Source: Hyphococcus luteus
Lineage (GTDB): Bacteria; Pseudomonadota; Alphaproteobacteria; Caulobacterales; Parvularculaceae
DNA length: 64,000 nucleotides
Assembly: GCF_002943565.1 (NCBI RefSeq)
Contig: NZ_PJCH01000001.1
Span: 248,001-312,000 of the forward strand
Reading direction: 5' to 3'
In this document: positions 46,763 through 57,079 of the stretch, in pieces
Numbering within the stretch: position 1 is the stretch's first letter
Layout: each line of letters opens with the position of its first letter
Program-made: the position numbers and the translations under genes
Notes under the pieces: model-generated
What the model was told of the DNA's origin: nothing
Databases searched by the model: none
What the model saw: the letters and a program-made list of their open reading frames with translations, nothing else

Positions 46763-49097
46763 AGAAATTCACCGCAACGCCGACGCCATAGGTCCGCCCG
46801 ATATTCGGGTGGTTCACATAGGTGTTGAAGAAGTCCCGGAAGTCATCAATGAGACCGTCTTCATCGGTGAGGTTGCGGCCCCAGAAATAGAGCTCGAGCA
46901 TTTCATTATTGGTGATGACGCCAACGCGGCCATTGAGCTGCGTCATCTCGTCGATATAGCCGAACGGAATGGTCGCCATGCTCGGCAATGTCGTGGTTTT
47001 GACGTTGTCAGCCGTGGTGAAATATCCGCCCGTATGGGTCAGATCGGCGCGCAGCAAGAAAGTGCTGTTGAGCGAGGGAATCTCTTGCGTGAAAACGCCG
47101 CCGATAGCCGCCGTGAATTCCGGCGCATTGACGAGCCGGTTGCCGGAAGCGTCTGAGCCGCCGCTGCCGCCGCCCGGAAATTCGTCGAATTCCGCATCGA
47201 GCAAGCCCGCCGAGCCGTAAAAGACAAGATTATCCGTCGCTTCAAGATTGAACTCAGCCTCAACGCCTTTGGTCTTCACCTTGGCCGCGTTGGTGATGCG
47301 GATCGATGTATTCCCGCCGCCAAGATCGACGAACTGGTTGACCTGGTAATCTTCATAATTGGAGAGGAAGGCGGCGAGATTGAGCGTGAAACGACCGTCC
47401 CAGAACGCGCCCTTGAACCCAACCTCGTAACTGTCGACCGTCTCTTTGCCGAACTCCAGGCCGGTGTTGGCGGCCAGTTCGTTGGCGTTGATGTAGTCGA
47501 GATTGAAACCGCCGCTCTTATAACCGGAAGAATATTTGGCGTAGACATTGGCCTCATCCATCACGGCGTAGCTGAGACTCACTGCAGGCGAGAAAAATTT
47601 GTCCGTCCGGTCATTGATCAATGGCGAAGGAACGCCCGTCATCGGGTCGGGGTTTGTCGACCCGATTCCGAAGAGTCCTGAATTCCTGCCGTCGAGCAGC
47701 CAGTTCACATCCTTGTTCTCAACACTGTAGCGCCCCCCAAAACCGAGAGTGAGGCGGTCGGTGATATCGAAACTGCCATTGATATAGCCGGCAAAGCTTT
47801 CCGTCTTCACTCTGCCGCTGTTGTAAACCCTCGATCCTTCAGGGCCGAACCCGACAAACGCAGAAATAAACGCAAGATCAGCAGGGGTCAGGTTGTTGGG
47901 GTCGAGCATCAAAAGCGGCGCGACGCTTGGCGCGACAACCGGGGCGATAAAACTTTCATGGAAGCTGTCGCCCAGAAAAACGTCCCGCTGCGTGTCCGAG
48001 TCCTGATTGTAATAGTAAAAGCCGAGCATATAGGTCAGGCGTTCGCCGGGAGGCGAAATCGCCTGGAACTCCTGGGTGAACTGTTCGAATTTGTCGCTGT
48101 ATTCGATCGAAACCACCGAAACCGGCGAGTAGTCCGTCGCGTTGGTGTAAAAAGCGTCAGTGTTGCGGTAGCCGCTGATGGATTTGAGCGTAAACCCATT
48201 ATCGAGGTTGTATTCCAGATCCATCATGCCGCCGTATATGTCGCGGTTTTCCGAAGGATCAAATTCAAACGCGACGCGTCGCGGCTCCGGCGCGACAGGA
48301 ACGGGCCCGATGCCGAGCATATCCGTCAGAGGTTCGCCGACAAGAATCTTGTTGTCCGTGTTCAGCCCGTCAAAGGCGAAATTGGCTTCGAAATTATCGG
48401 TCGGCGTTATGCGCAGCTGCGCGCGATAAGCCCATACATCCTTGGTGTCGAGCTTGTTTCCGGTCGTAATGTTATCGATATAGCCGTCGCGATCAGTTTT
48501 CGCGATGGAGAATTTCGCCGCCGCCATCTGGCCCAGCGGCACATTGACGATGCCTTTGAACTCTCGGTAATCGTAATTGCCGATATCGGCCGTCACGCGG
48601 GCGGAAAACTCGTCCGCAGGCTTTTTCGTCACAAGGCTGACAGCGCCGGCGACCGTGTTTTTCCCAAAGAGCATGCCCTGCGGCCCGCGCAGAACTTCGA
48701 CGCGTTCAAGATCCAGCAACTCCTGGTTCACCGCCGGCGACTGGCCCATGTAAACGCCGTCGACATAGACGCCGACCCGGCTGTCAAAGCCGATATTGCG
48801 CGAGTTCGAGCCGACGCCGCGTATGGTGATCACCGACCGGAAATCATTGTGGCCTGAAATCTGGACGTTGGGGATATATTCCGACAATTCGGAAAGTTCG
48901 CGAACGCCGGTCTGGTCGACGTCGTCAGCGCCAAATACGGAAATAGCGATAGGAACTTCCGACAGTTTCTCAGCACGCTTGGTCGCAGTGACGATAATTT
49001 CATCGCCCCCTCTGGCTTGCGCGTATGCTTGCGACTGCCCGGCCAGCGCCGTAAGCGCCATACAACTGACCGTCAGGAAGATCTTGGATTTTTTCAT
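46761..49097 (-). CDS. TonB-dependent receptor
   Basis: 778-residue outer-membrane receptor. The start at 49097 gives a signal peptide (TVSCMALTALAGQSQAYAQA) and has GAGG about 6 bases upstream; the frame is open to 49178 through the operator-like repeat. A TonB box-like DEIIVTATKRAEKLSEVPIA precedes the plug (IRGVGSNSRNIGFDSRVGVY, then LLDLERVEVLRGPQGMLFGK). The 22-strand barrel ends in GRTYGVGVAVNF. It belongs to the large group of sphingomonad/caulobacter receptors of unknown ligand. Divergent from a TetR regulator that may control it. Confidence 0.92.
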   Translation of the reverse strand: MKKSKIFLTVSCMALTALAGQSQAYAQARGGDEIIVTATKRAEKLSEVPIAISVFGADDVDQTGVRELSELSEYIPNVQISGHNDFRSVITIRGVGSNSRNIGFDSRVGVYVDGVYMGQSPAVNQELLDLERVEVLRGPQGMLFGKNTVAGAVSLVTKKPADEFSARVTADIGNYDYREFKGIVNVPLGQMAAAKFSIAKTDRDGYIDNITTGNKLDTKDVWAYRAQLRITPTDNFEANFAFDGLNTDNKILVGEPLTDMLGIGPVPVAPEPRRVAFEFDPSENRDIYGGMMDLEYNLDNGFTLKSISGYRNTDAFYTNATDYSPVSVVSIEYSDKFEQFTQEFQAISPPGERLTYMLGFYYYNQDSDTQRDVFLGDSFHESFIAPVVAPSVAPLLMLDPNNLTPADLAFISAFVGFGPEGSRVYNSGRVKTESFAGYINGSFDITDRLTLGFGGRYSVENKDVNWLLDGRNSGLFGIGSTNPDPMTGVPSPLINDRTDKFFSPAVSLSYAVMDEANVYAKYSSGYKSGGFNLDYINANELAANTGLEFGKETVDSYEVGFKGAFWDGRFTLNLAAFLSNYEDYQVNQFVDLGGGNTSIRITNAAKVKTKGVEAEFNLEATDNLVFYGSAGLLDAEFDEFPGGGSGGSDASGNRLVNAPEFTAAIGGVFTQEIPSLNSTFLLRADLTHTGGYFTTADNVKTTTLPSMATIPFGYIDEMTQLNGRVGVITNNEMLELYFWGRNLTDEDGLIDDFRDFFNTYVNHPNIGRTYGVGVAVNF

Positions 49098-49157
49098 GCC
49101 CCGCCTCGAAAAACTGTTTTTATGAAATCGGCCCCTGTCGAGCCTTGCCTCGCGAAT

Positions 49158-49172
49158 GTTAATTCGCTTAAC
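49158..49172. promoter_or_regulatory. inverted repeat between TonB receptor and TetR genes
   Basis: GTTAA-TTCGC-TTAAC, 5-bp arms, 61 bp upstream of the receptor start and 105 bp upstream of the TetR start. A candidate operator for the TetR protein; its outer part (TGTTAA...TTAAC) also resembles the LacI motif but lacks the CG-centred spacing. Confidence 0.45.
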
Positions 49173-49276
49173 TTTCATTTGTCAACGGAGCAAAACACTG
49201 GCCTAATCCCTTCCCGGACCTTGTAAAAAACCGGTCTACGGAAAGTCGGATGGGCCCGTAGAATGAGGGGAGCGAT

Positions 49277-49978
49277 TTGTTGGACGCCGCGCTGACAAGG
49301 CCGGAAGAGATCCAGAAGAAATCCGGCTACCATCATGGCAATCTCAGGAGCGCGATTTTCGACGCGGTCGCGCAGCTTATCGGGGAACGAAAATCGCTGG
49401 CGTTCCATTTAAAAGACGTGGCCGCCCTCGTCGGCACGTCGCAACCGGCGATCTACAAACATTTTGAAAACAAGCAATCGCTTCTCGTCGAAACCGCTGT
49501 CGCAGGTTACGGGATACAAAAAAAATTTCGCGATTATGCGCTCGATATTTCAGGCCCCTCGCCGCTTCAGCAACTTCTGGCTGTCGGCTACGCCTATGTG
49601 CATTTCTCGCGGACCTATCCCGGTTATTTCCTCTTGATGAAAAATCTCGAGACGGACGAAATTCTCTCTTCTCCGCAATATCAGCGTCAGCGAGACGAAA
49701 CGCTGCATCTCGTAAGAAGTCTTATTGCGGAATGCATGGAAACCGGGCTTTTTCACAAGACCGACCTCAATCTCGTCATGACCTCGCTGCAATCAACGGC
49801 GCTGGGCCTCGCCAACATGTATCTTTTAAACCAGCTGGAAGTCGTCGCCCGCGATCTTCACAAAGACAAACATCTGGTTTCCCGCATTTTCAAAGTCAGC
49901 ATTGAAAGCTTTCTGACCCCCGAAGGAAAACGGCATATCCGCAACGCCGGCGCAAACCCTTTTGAAGACACCGATTAA
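49277..49978 (+). CDS. TetR/AcrR-family regulator
   Basis: 233 residues. HTH at about 25-70: GYHHGNLRSAIFDAVAQLIG and FHLKDVAALVGTSQPAIYKH, typical of TetR. The all-helical C-terminal domain (GYAYVHFSRTYPGYFLLMKN) resembles the TetR_C group that starts with YHHGNLR. Starts at TTG 49277 or 49280 after GGGGAG. The likely target is the divergent TonB receptor gene; the ligand is unknown. Confidence 0.85.
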   Translation: MLDAALTRPEEIQKKSGYHHGNLRSAIFDAVAQLIGERKSLAFHLKDVAALVGTSQPAIYKHFENKQSLLVETAVAGYGIQKKFRDYALDISGPSPLQQLLAVGYAYVHFSRTYPGYFLLMKNLETDEILSSPQYQRQRDETLHLVRSLIAECMETGLFHKTDLNLVMTSLQSTALGLANMYLLNQLEVVARDLHKDKHLVSRIFKVSIESFLTPEGKRHIRNAGANPFEDTD

Positions 49979-50023
49979 AAGTCGATTGTTCTCTGCGATC
50001 CGGGGCGATCCTCACACGAAAAG

Positions 50024-50119
50024 TGGCGGAAGAGAGTGGGTGTCGAACCCACCTGAGACTGGCTGACAGCCCCACCCGGATTTGAAGTCCGGACGTTCCA
50101 CCGGGAACGTTTCTCTTCC
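50024..50119 (-). tRNA. selC: tRNA-Sec (selenocysteine, anticodon UCA), CCA encoded
   Basis: On the minus strand the 96-base gene begins GGAAGAG (50119-50113) and ends with the matching CTCTTCC, discriminator G and CCA (50024-50026). The anticodon loop is CTTCAAA with anticodon TCA (50085-50083). The T arm GGTGGGTTCGACACCCAC is standard, and the long variable arm and extended acceptor stem are those of SelC. It abuts the selB stop codon with no spacer, so it is probably processed from the selA-selB transcript. Confidence 0.95.
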
Positions 50120-52068
50120 TCACGAGGCCGCGCCGGCGAGGCGCGCATCCCCGACAAAGCGTTGAAGCCGCTGCGAGTCGATATGGCGAAGGTCGCCCCG
50201 CCGCAAGGTCACGCCCTGACGGTCGAAATAGTCGAGGATCTGGATTGAAAGCTTGCGCCCGTTCTCCAGCCTGTCCCGCAAGGCGGCGGCGGCGAAAAAA
50301 CCGTCCGGCGCCGTGCGCGCAATCTCTTCAATAATGACGGCGACTTCATCGACAGCCTCGCGCAGGAAAAAATGATCAGCGACGATTTCAACCGCCTCGC
50401 CCTGACGCGCCATGGTTTTCAGCACCCGGCGCGCATCATCTTCTTTCAGATGCAAGAGCTCGGCCATCTCGTTGACGCGCGGCGGACGAAAGCGCTCAGC
50501 GCCTTTCAAATGGGGCAGCATGCGCGCGCGCAGCGCCGCGTCGCGCCCGCCGAGTTTGAGCTTGTGGTCGGGCAGACGCAGCGCCCCGCCATGAAGAGAA
50601 AGAACGCCCTCTTCCGCCAGCGCGTCGATGACGCTTGCCGCGACCGGCGCCGGCATGCGCGGCTCCAACATTTCGGCCAGGCGCTTCGCCGTCACGCCCT
50701 TCTCGCCGGGATTGTTTTCGTGAAAGGCTTCGAGCGCGCGCCGGGCGCTGTCGCGCAAGGAGCCCCATGTCTTTTTGGAAATGAGAATCGTCTCCGCCCC
50801 CTGACCGATGCTCACATGGGAGAGATTTTCCAGCGCCTTGTCCAAAGCCTCCTCGCTCAGCGCATGATCGCGGGCGAAAACCGTCCGGACCACATAAAAA
50901 GGCTTGCACGCCATCAGAGCGCTGAGACGGTCGACCGGATCGGCGCGCTCCAGCGCATCCAGTTTTGCGAGCCGCTCCGGCGTTTTGCGGCGGCGCTGCG
51001 GCGCCCTTAGATCGACAAAGCGTCCCCCCCCCATGGTGCGCGCGCCGGACGTGTCGCGCAGGATGAAAAAATCGCCGGCGCCGGCGGCGATCGGCCTATC
51101 CAGCACGAGCTGCACGCGGCCCTCCCCGCCAGGCGCAATCGGCTCCTCCTGAAGCAGCGCGACGCGCGCGCTTGCTTCAGCGGCGCCGTGATGCACGCGC
51201 GCGGGCGTCCAGTGCTTTAAGCTTCTCGGTTCGTTATCCAGAAGGTTCAGCCGGCAATCGATCCGGTCCGACGGCGCATGCAGCAACGGATCGAGAACGA
51301 CATCGCCGCGCGCGATGGCGTCGCGGCTGATGGCGTCGCCCGTCAGGTTCAGCGCGCAGCGCTCGCCGCAGCGGCCGGTTTCAGCGGGACGGTTTTGCGC
51401 ATGAATAGACCGCACGCGCGCGGAAAACCCCTGCGGGCTGACCGTCACCCTATCGCCGACTGAAACCGAGCCGCTCATCACCGGGCCGGTCACGACTGTG
51501 CCCACGCCGGAGATCGTGAAACAGCGGTCGACGGCGAGCCGGAAACGGCCTTGCGCGGCGCGCGGCGCCCCATGAGCGGCGAGGTTTTGCAACGCTGCGC
51601 GCACCGCCTCGACGCCCTCGCCCGTTTGGGTTGAGACCGGCAGGATCGGCGCCGACGCGAACGCGGTCGGGGCCAGCACGTCGCGCACTTCCCCGATCAT
51701 CGCCGCGCGCCAGTCATCGGGAACAAGGTCGGTCTTGGTGAGCGCGACGACCCCCTCTTTGACGCCGAGAAGATCGGCGATGGCGAGATGCTCGCGGGTT
51801 TGCGGCATGACCCCGTCATCGGCGGCGACGACCAGCATCAGCGCATCGATCCCCGTCGCGCCGGCAATCATATTGCGAATAAAACGGCTGTGGCCCGGCG
51901 CATCCACAAAGCCGATAGTCTCGCCGTTTTCGCAAGGGATGTAAGCAAATCCAAGATCGATGGAGATGCCGCGCGCCTTTTCCTCTTTCAGCCGGTCGGT
52001 GTCTATGCCGGTGAGCGCGCGCACCAGCGCCGACTTGCCGTGATCGATATGACCGGCGGTTCCGACAA

Positions 52069-52072
<4 letters not shown>
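50120..52072 (-). CDS. selB: selenocysteine-specific elongation factor SelB
   Basis: 650-residue GTPase that brings Sec-tRNA to UGA codons followed by a SECIS hairpin. It starts at GTG 52072 (GTGA overlap with selA), giving VIVGTAGHIDHGKSALVRAL. G motifs: GHIDHGKS, VDAPGHSRF, LTKTDLV. Elongation-factor beta domains follow (RFRLAVDRCFTISGVGTVVT). About 250 C-terminal residues form the winged-helix repeats that bind SECIS RNA (MAELLHLKEDDARRVLKTMA). The frame is open to 52339 inside selA, but that segment is arginine-rich shadow. Confidence 0.95.
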
Positions 52073-53516
<1,444 letters not shown>

Positions 53517-53535
<19 letters not shown>

Positions 53536-54458
53536 TCGCCCGTAGCCAGATAGTGATCGGCGGCCAGGGCCGCGCCCGCGCCGTCGCCCATGGCGCCCGC
53601 GGCGCGGCAAGCCGATGCGGCGCGCACCGCGCCCGCCGCCAGAACGCCTTTCGCCGATGTTCGCATGGAAGCGTCCGTCACAATGCGTCCCTTTTCATCC
53701 AGCGGAACCGCATCTTTCAGGAAAGCGCTGTTGGGAACAAGCCCAGCGAAAACAAAGACCGCGGCGGTTTTGACCTCGACTTCATCGCCCGACGCCGCAT
53801 CCTTGACCTTGACGCCGGCAACGCCGTTGTCGTCGCCGAGAATTTCCGACACCGTCTTGCCGAACTGGAGCTCGATCTTGTCGCTCGCCTCTACCTTCTC
53901 CTTGTAAGCGGCCTGGCCGTTCAGCGCCGCGCCGCGCTCGATCATGATGACTTTCTCCACATGCTCGGCAAGGGCCAGCGCCTCCTGCATGGCGGAATCG
54001 CCGCCGCCGACCACCAATGTCGTTTTGCCGCGCAGCAAGGGACCGTCGCAGCTGGCGCAGTCACTGACGCCGCGCCCCTGAAATTCTTCTTCTCCGGGCG
54101 CGCCGAGTTTGGCGAAGGACGATCCCGAGGCGACGATGACGGCGCCTGCGCTCACCGGCCCGCTCGCCGTGGCGAGGCGCCATTTGTCGCCATCGGCTTC
54201 GAGCCCGTCGCAGGCGTCCTGCAAAAACGCGACGCCGGCCGCATCGCATTGCTCCTGCGTCATAGGGCAAAGGTCGTAGCCGGGCACGCCTTCGGGAAAG
54301 CCCGGCACGCCGTCGATATGTTCGATGCTCACCAATTGCCCGCCGGGAAGGCCGCCGGTCAGAATCGCCGTCTTTCGTCCGAGACGCGCGCTCGTCAATC
54401 CTGCGCTCATGCCGGCAAGGCCGCCGCCCACTACAACAACATCATATTCGTCGCTCAT
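53517..54458 (-). CDS. thioredoxin reductase-like flavoprotein in the selenium operon
   Basis: 313 residues with the two-domain layout of low-molecular-weight thioredoxin reductase. FAD motif DVVVVGGGLAGMSAGLTSAR, NADPH motif TLVVGGGDSAMQEALALAEH, redox pair VSDCASCDGPLLRG (CASC instead of the usual CATC), and a C-terminal AAGAVRAASACRAAGAMGDG where housekeeping enzymes read GDV...QA. These deviations, and the overlap with selA, suggest a dedicated reductase rather than the main TrxB. Reduction of the nearby selenoprotein or of selenium compounds is inference. GGGAG lies 6 bases before the ATG. Confidence 0.85.
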
Positions 54459-54591
54459 GGACGGCTCCCTTTGTTTCCATGCTACCGTTTTCAGCCCGGA
54501 ATCGCCAAAACAGATAACATATATAATTATTAGAATCGAAATGAATAATATTTAGGATCGGACGTAGCCAGTGTCCAGCCCTGCACGGCGC

Positions 54592-54631
54592 GGCGTGCGC
54601 ATCCGACCAATGGCGTGCGCATCCGGCCAAT
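54592..54631. repeat. 20-bp tandem direct repeat upstream of the trxR-selA-selB operon
   Basis: GGCGTGCGCATCCGACCAAT (54592-54611) is followed at once by GGCGTGCGCATCCGGCCAAT (54612-54631), one mismatch. It lies in the 335-bp gap between the reductase-like gene and the selenoprotein gene, about 135-175 bp before the reductase start. A regulator binding side by side is possible. The AT-rich 54510-54555 may be the promoter. The gap holds no gene. Confidence 0.75.
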
Positions 54632-54715
54632 AAAGACTTCATTTTCATGCAATGACACGCGCCCGAAATTGTGCAGCGCACAAGAAACCGGCGCGCGACC
54701 GGCCGCCCGAACAGC

Positions 54716-54763
54716 AAAAAAATGGCTTCGCCACAAAAGTGCGCCAGAGCGCGTGGCGAAGCC
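54716..54763 (-). terminator. rho-independent terminator after the selenoprotein gene
   Basis: On the minus strand GGCTTCGCCAC (54763-54753) pairs perfectly with GTGGCGAAGCC (54734-54724), followed by ATTTTTTTGC. It lies 31 bp beyond the stop codon and ends the selenoprotein transcript. Confidence 0.92.
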
Positions 54764-54793
54764 GAGGAAGGAACTGAAAAGACAGCCGGCGGA

Positions 54794-56452
54794 TTAGCGC
54801 CAGATATCGACGAGCCCTGTGGGATTTCCTTTATTATCAGTACCCGGACCGCCGCCCATATAGCGGCCGCTGATCATCTTGAAAGCGCCCTGGGTTTCTC
54901 CTCCCAAGACGATGATATTGAGATCTTCAGGCCGGAAGATGCTGATCAACTCGTCAGGCTTGGCTTTCAGACGGCTCGCAAAGGGTTCGACGCCGGCGAC
55001 CGCGTGAGGCTTGATGAGCGTCGTGACCCATTGATCGTCCCAGTAATTGCGCGCCGGCATTTTGGCGTTTTCCGCGCACCAGTCGATCAGGGACTGTTTC
55101 GAAAAGCCCATGGCGTCGAACTCTCGCGCGACGAGCGGATCCATGACGATGACGGGCGGGCTGAAATGATCCGTGGCCGTGAGGCAACGGATGAACTTGT
55201 CTTTCCATGTCTCGCGCGGCCCGAACCCGGACTGGGTGTACCAGCCGCCGAAGAAGACGCTGACGGTGCTGTCTTCCGGCTTAAACCCCTTGTCCACATG
55301 GAAGGGCGTCCAGGGGCTGCGTTCTTCGGCTTCCGGGAAACAGGCGGTGTAGGCCCAGTTATTGCCGAGCGCGCCCATATAGGTGTCGCCGGGAACCGAT
55401 CCGCCCTGCACGTTCTGGCTGACGAGGCCGTAGGCCCGGCCGATGGTTGCATTGGCGTGGTTGTAAGGACCCATGGCGCCGATGCCGCTGTTCATGCCGA
55501 TTTCATCGCGAATGGGGCCGTTGACGAAAGACAACGACGCCCAGGATGTGGTGCTGCTCGAACGCGCCGAGACGCCGCTCGCGGATAGCGCCAGGATCAC
55601 CGGCATATAGTCCGGCCGCGCGCCCGCCATCACGGCGTTGACGGCGACTTTTTCGACGTCGAATTCCCACGCTTCCCGGAACGAGGTGGGCCGCATGGTC
55701 CCGACCACGTAATCCGCCGCCTTCGACGTGCCCTTCAGCATTTTCTCCACCCGCTCTTCGGTGGGCAGAATGATCGGCAGATAGTCCGTCCAGTGATTTT
55801 CAATAAAGAGCTGGCGCAGATTGTCTTCCGTATCGGGCTCGAGGAAGCGCGGCGTCGAGCGTTCGAAACTCGCGCCTTTCATGTCCTCTTCCGTGAGCGG
55901 TTGGGTGAGTCCGTCCAGCACGCATTGCATGAAGGGGCGTTTGTTCACCGGATCGACGCCCTCGATATAGTCGCGCAGTTCCGACGGCGTGCGCCCGACC
56001 ACGGGCTGGGGCACGAAACAGTTGCGCGTCGTCGGCATGCCCGCTGACAGCGCCGTCGCCTTGGCGAGGCGCGCAAAGACATGGGTGCTGACCGGGATTG
56101 TCGGGACCCCGTCCTGCTCAAGCGCTAATGCGAACCCCACGACCGTGGGGCAGCAGGTGCTTCATAAACCGACGCCGATGATCGCCGCGTCGCCGTCGGC
56201 GACAACGCGGGCGCGCATTTCGGGGTCGTCGACCCAGCTTTCCTTGGGCCGGATGATGCGCGTTTCGACGCCCGGCAGATGCTCTGCGAACCACAGCCGA
56301 AGCTGCTCCATGAAGACATCCGCATTGTCGAAAAGACAATCGATGAGATAGAGCACCTTGCCGTCGAGGGTCTCGGTCCGGTTCGCGAGGCGTTTGCCTT
56401 CGACTTTCGGCGGATAGCCGCGTGGATCGTGAACGGTGATTTTCTCGGCCAT
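54794..56452 (-). CDS. UGSC-like selenoprotein with in-frame UGA (Sec) codon
   Basis: Read through one TGA (56164-56162), this is a 552-residue protein; without recoding it breaks into 96 and about 448 residues. The start has GGAG 7 bases upstream (MAEKITVHDPRGYPPKVEGK). The Sec motif is GVGL-U97-STCCP, a U-x-x-C redox pair, then FALALEQDGVPTIPVSTHVF. Layout and flanks match UGSC-family (seleno)proteins, here with UST-C instead of UGS-C. The long C-terminal part has SFVNGPIRDEIGMNSGIGAM and NHANATIGRAYGLVSQNVQG. The hairpin right after the UGA fits a bacterial SECIS. selC, selB, selA and a reductase-like gene are adjacent. No signal peptide. Reaction unknown; a thiol/selenol redox role is likely. 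Confidence 0.88.
56135..56164 (-). promoter_or_regulatory. bSECIS-like recoding hairpin after the Sec UGA
   Basis: On the gene strand, 11 bases after TGA (56164-56162) come CCCCAC (56150-56145), loop GGTC (56144-56141) and GTGGGG (56140-56135). The perfect 6-bp stem carries GU in its apical loop, 17 bases after the UGA. This is the arrangement SelB recognises in formate dehydrogenase messages. Confidence 0.82.
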
Positions 56453-57079
56453 CGTCGTCTCCAGAGCATTTGCGGCTTAGGACCCTGTCCCGCCAAGCCT
56501 ATGCTGTTTGAACGCTTCCTCAAGAGGATTCATTTGAATTCTAATTAATATTGCAGACCGGCGCCTGTCAATCCAATCCGCCTGGCCCGCCCACTCTGAC
56601 AAGCCGGGGCCCTGTGGCGCGCCGGATTTGCATCCGCCCTCCGCTTTCTAAACCGTGCACGGAGCACCCCCCTTTCCGGCAAGCGCCGGCGCGCTCGGCT
56701 ATTCAAGTAAAGCGTCATTATTTGCTGCGATCGCGAAGCCTTTGTGCGATGCGGCGTAAACATTCTACTCGGTGTTTATTCCGGCTTCTGAGCGGATGAC
56801 GCGTTTGGGCGCGGGTTTCTTATTGCATATCACAATTATTCGAATATCATTTATTAATACCTGAATGATTCTGGAGGGAATAACTTTGGAAGGAATGAAT
56901 TGAGGGGGCGGCTCAATAAGATGGATCGAATGGTTTCGCTGCTGCATCGCATTGACGTCAGCTGACGCAATCAACGCCGCAGCGTTTCGTTTGACCGGAT
57001 AAAACTCACAGCTCCCCTCTCCGGCTTCAGGGCCACCAAGCGGCGATGCGCCGCGCTAAAGCATTCAAGGGAGGGTGCA
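56453..57079. other. 627-bp non-coding region between the selenoprotein and TonB receptor genes
   Basis: No supportable gene; open frames are short and lack ribosome-binding sites. It should hold two divergent promoters. The stretch 56815-56900 is AT-rich and includes the palindrome ATTCGAAT. Confidence 0.55.

Noticed and set aside
50024-50119. tRNA-Sec as an integration site for a mobile element
   Set aside because: No integrase, no duplicated tRNA end and no phage or plasmid genes were seen around it.
54592-54631. short direct repeats as a CRISPR array
   Set aside because: Only two copies, directly abutting with no spacers, and no cas genes.
54794-56452. UGA in the UGSC-like gene as an ordinary nonsense mutation
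   Set aside because: The frame is otherwise intact over 552 codons, a bSECIS-like hairpin follows, the stop falls exactly at the redox position and the Sec machinery is adjacent.
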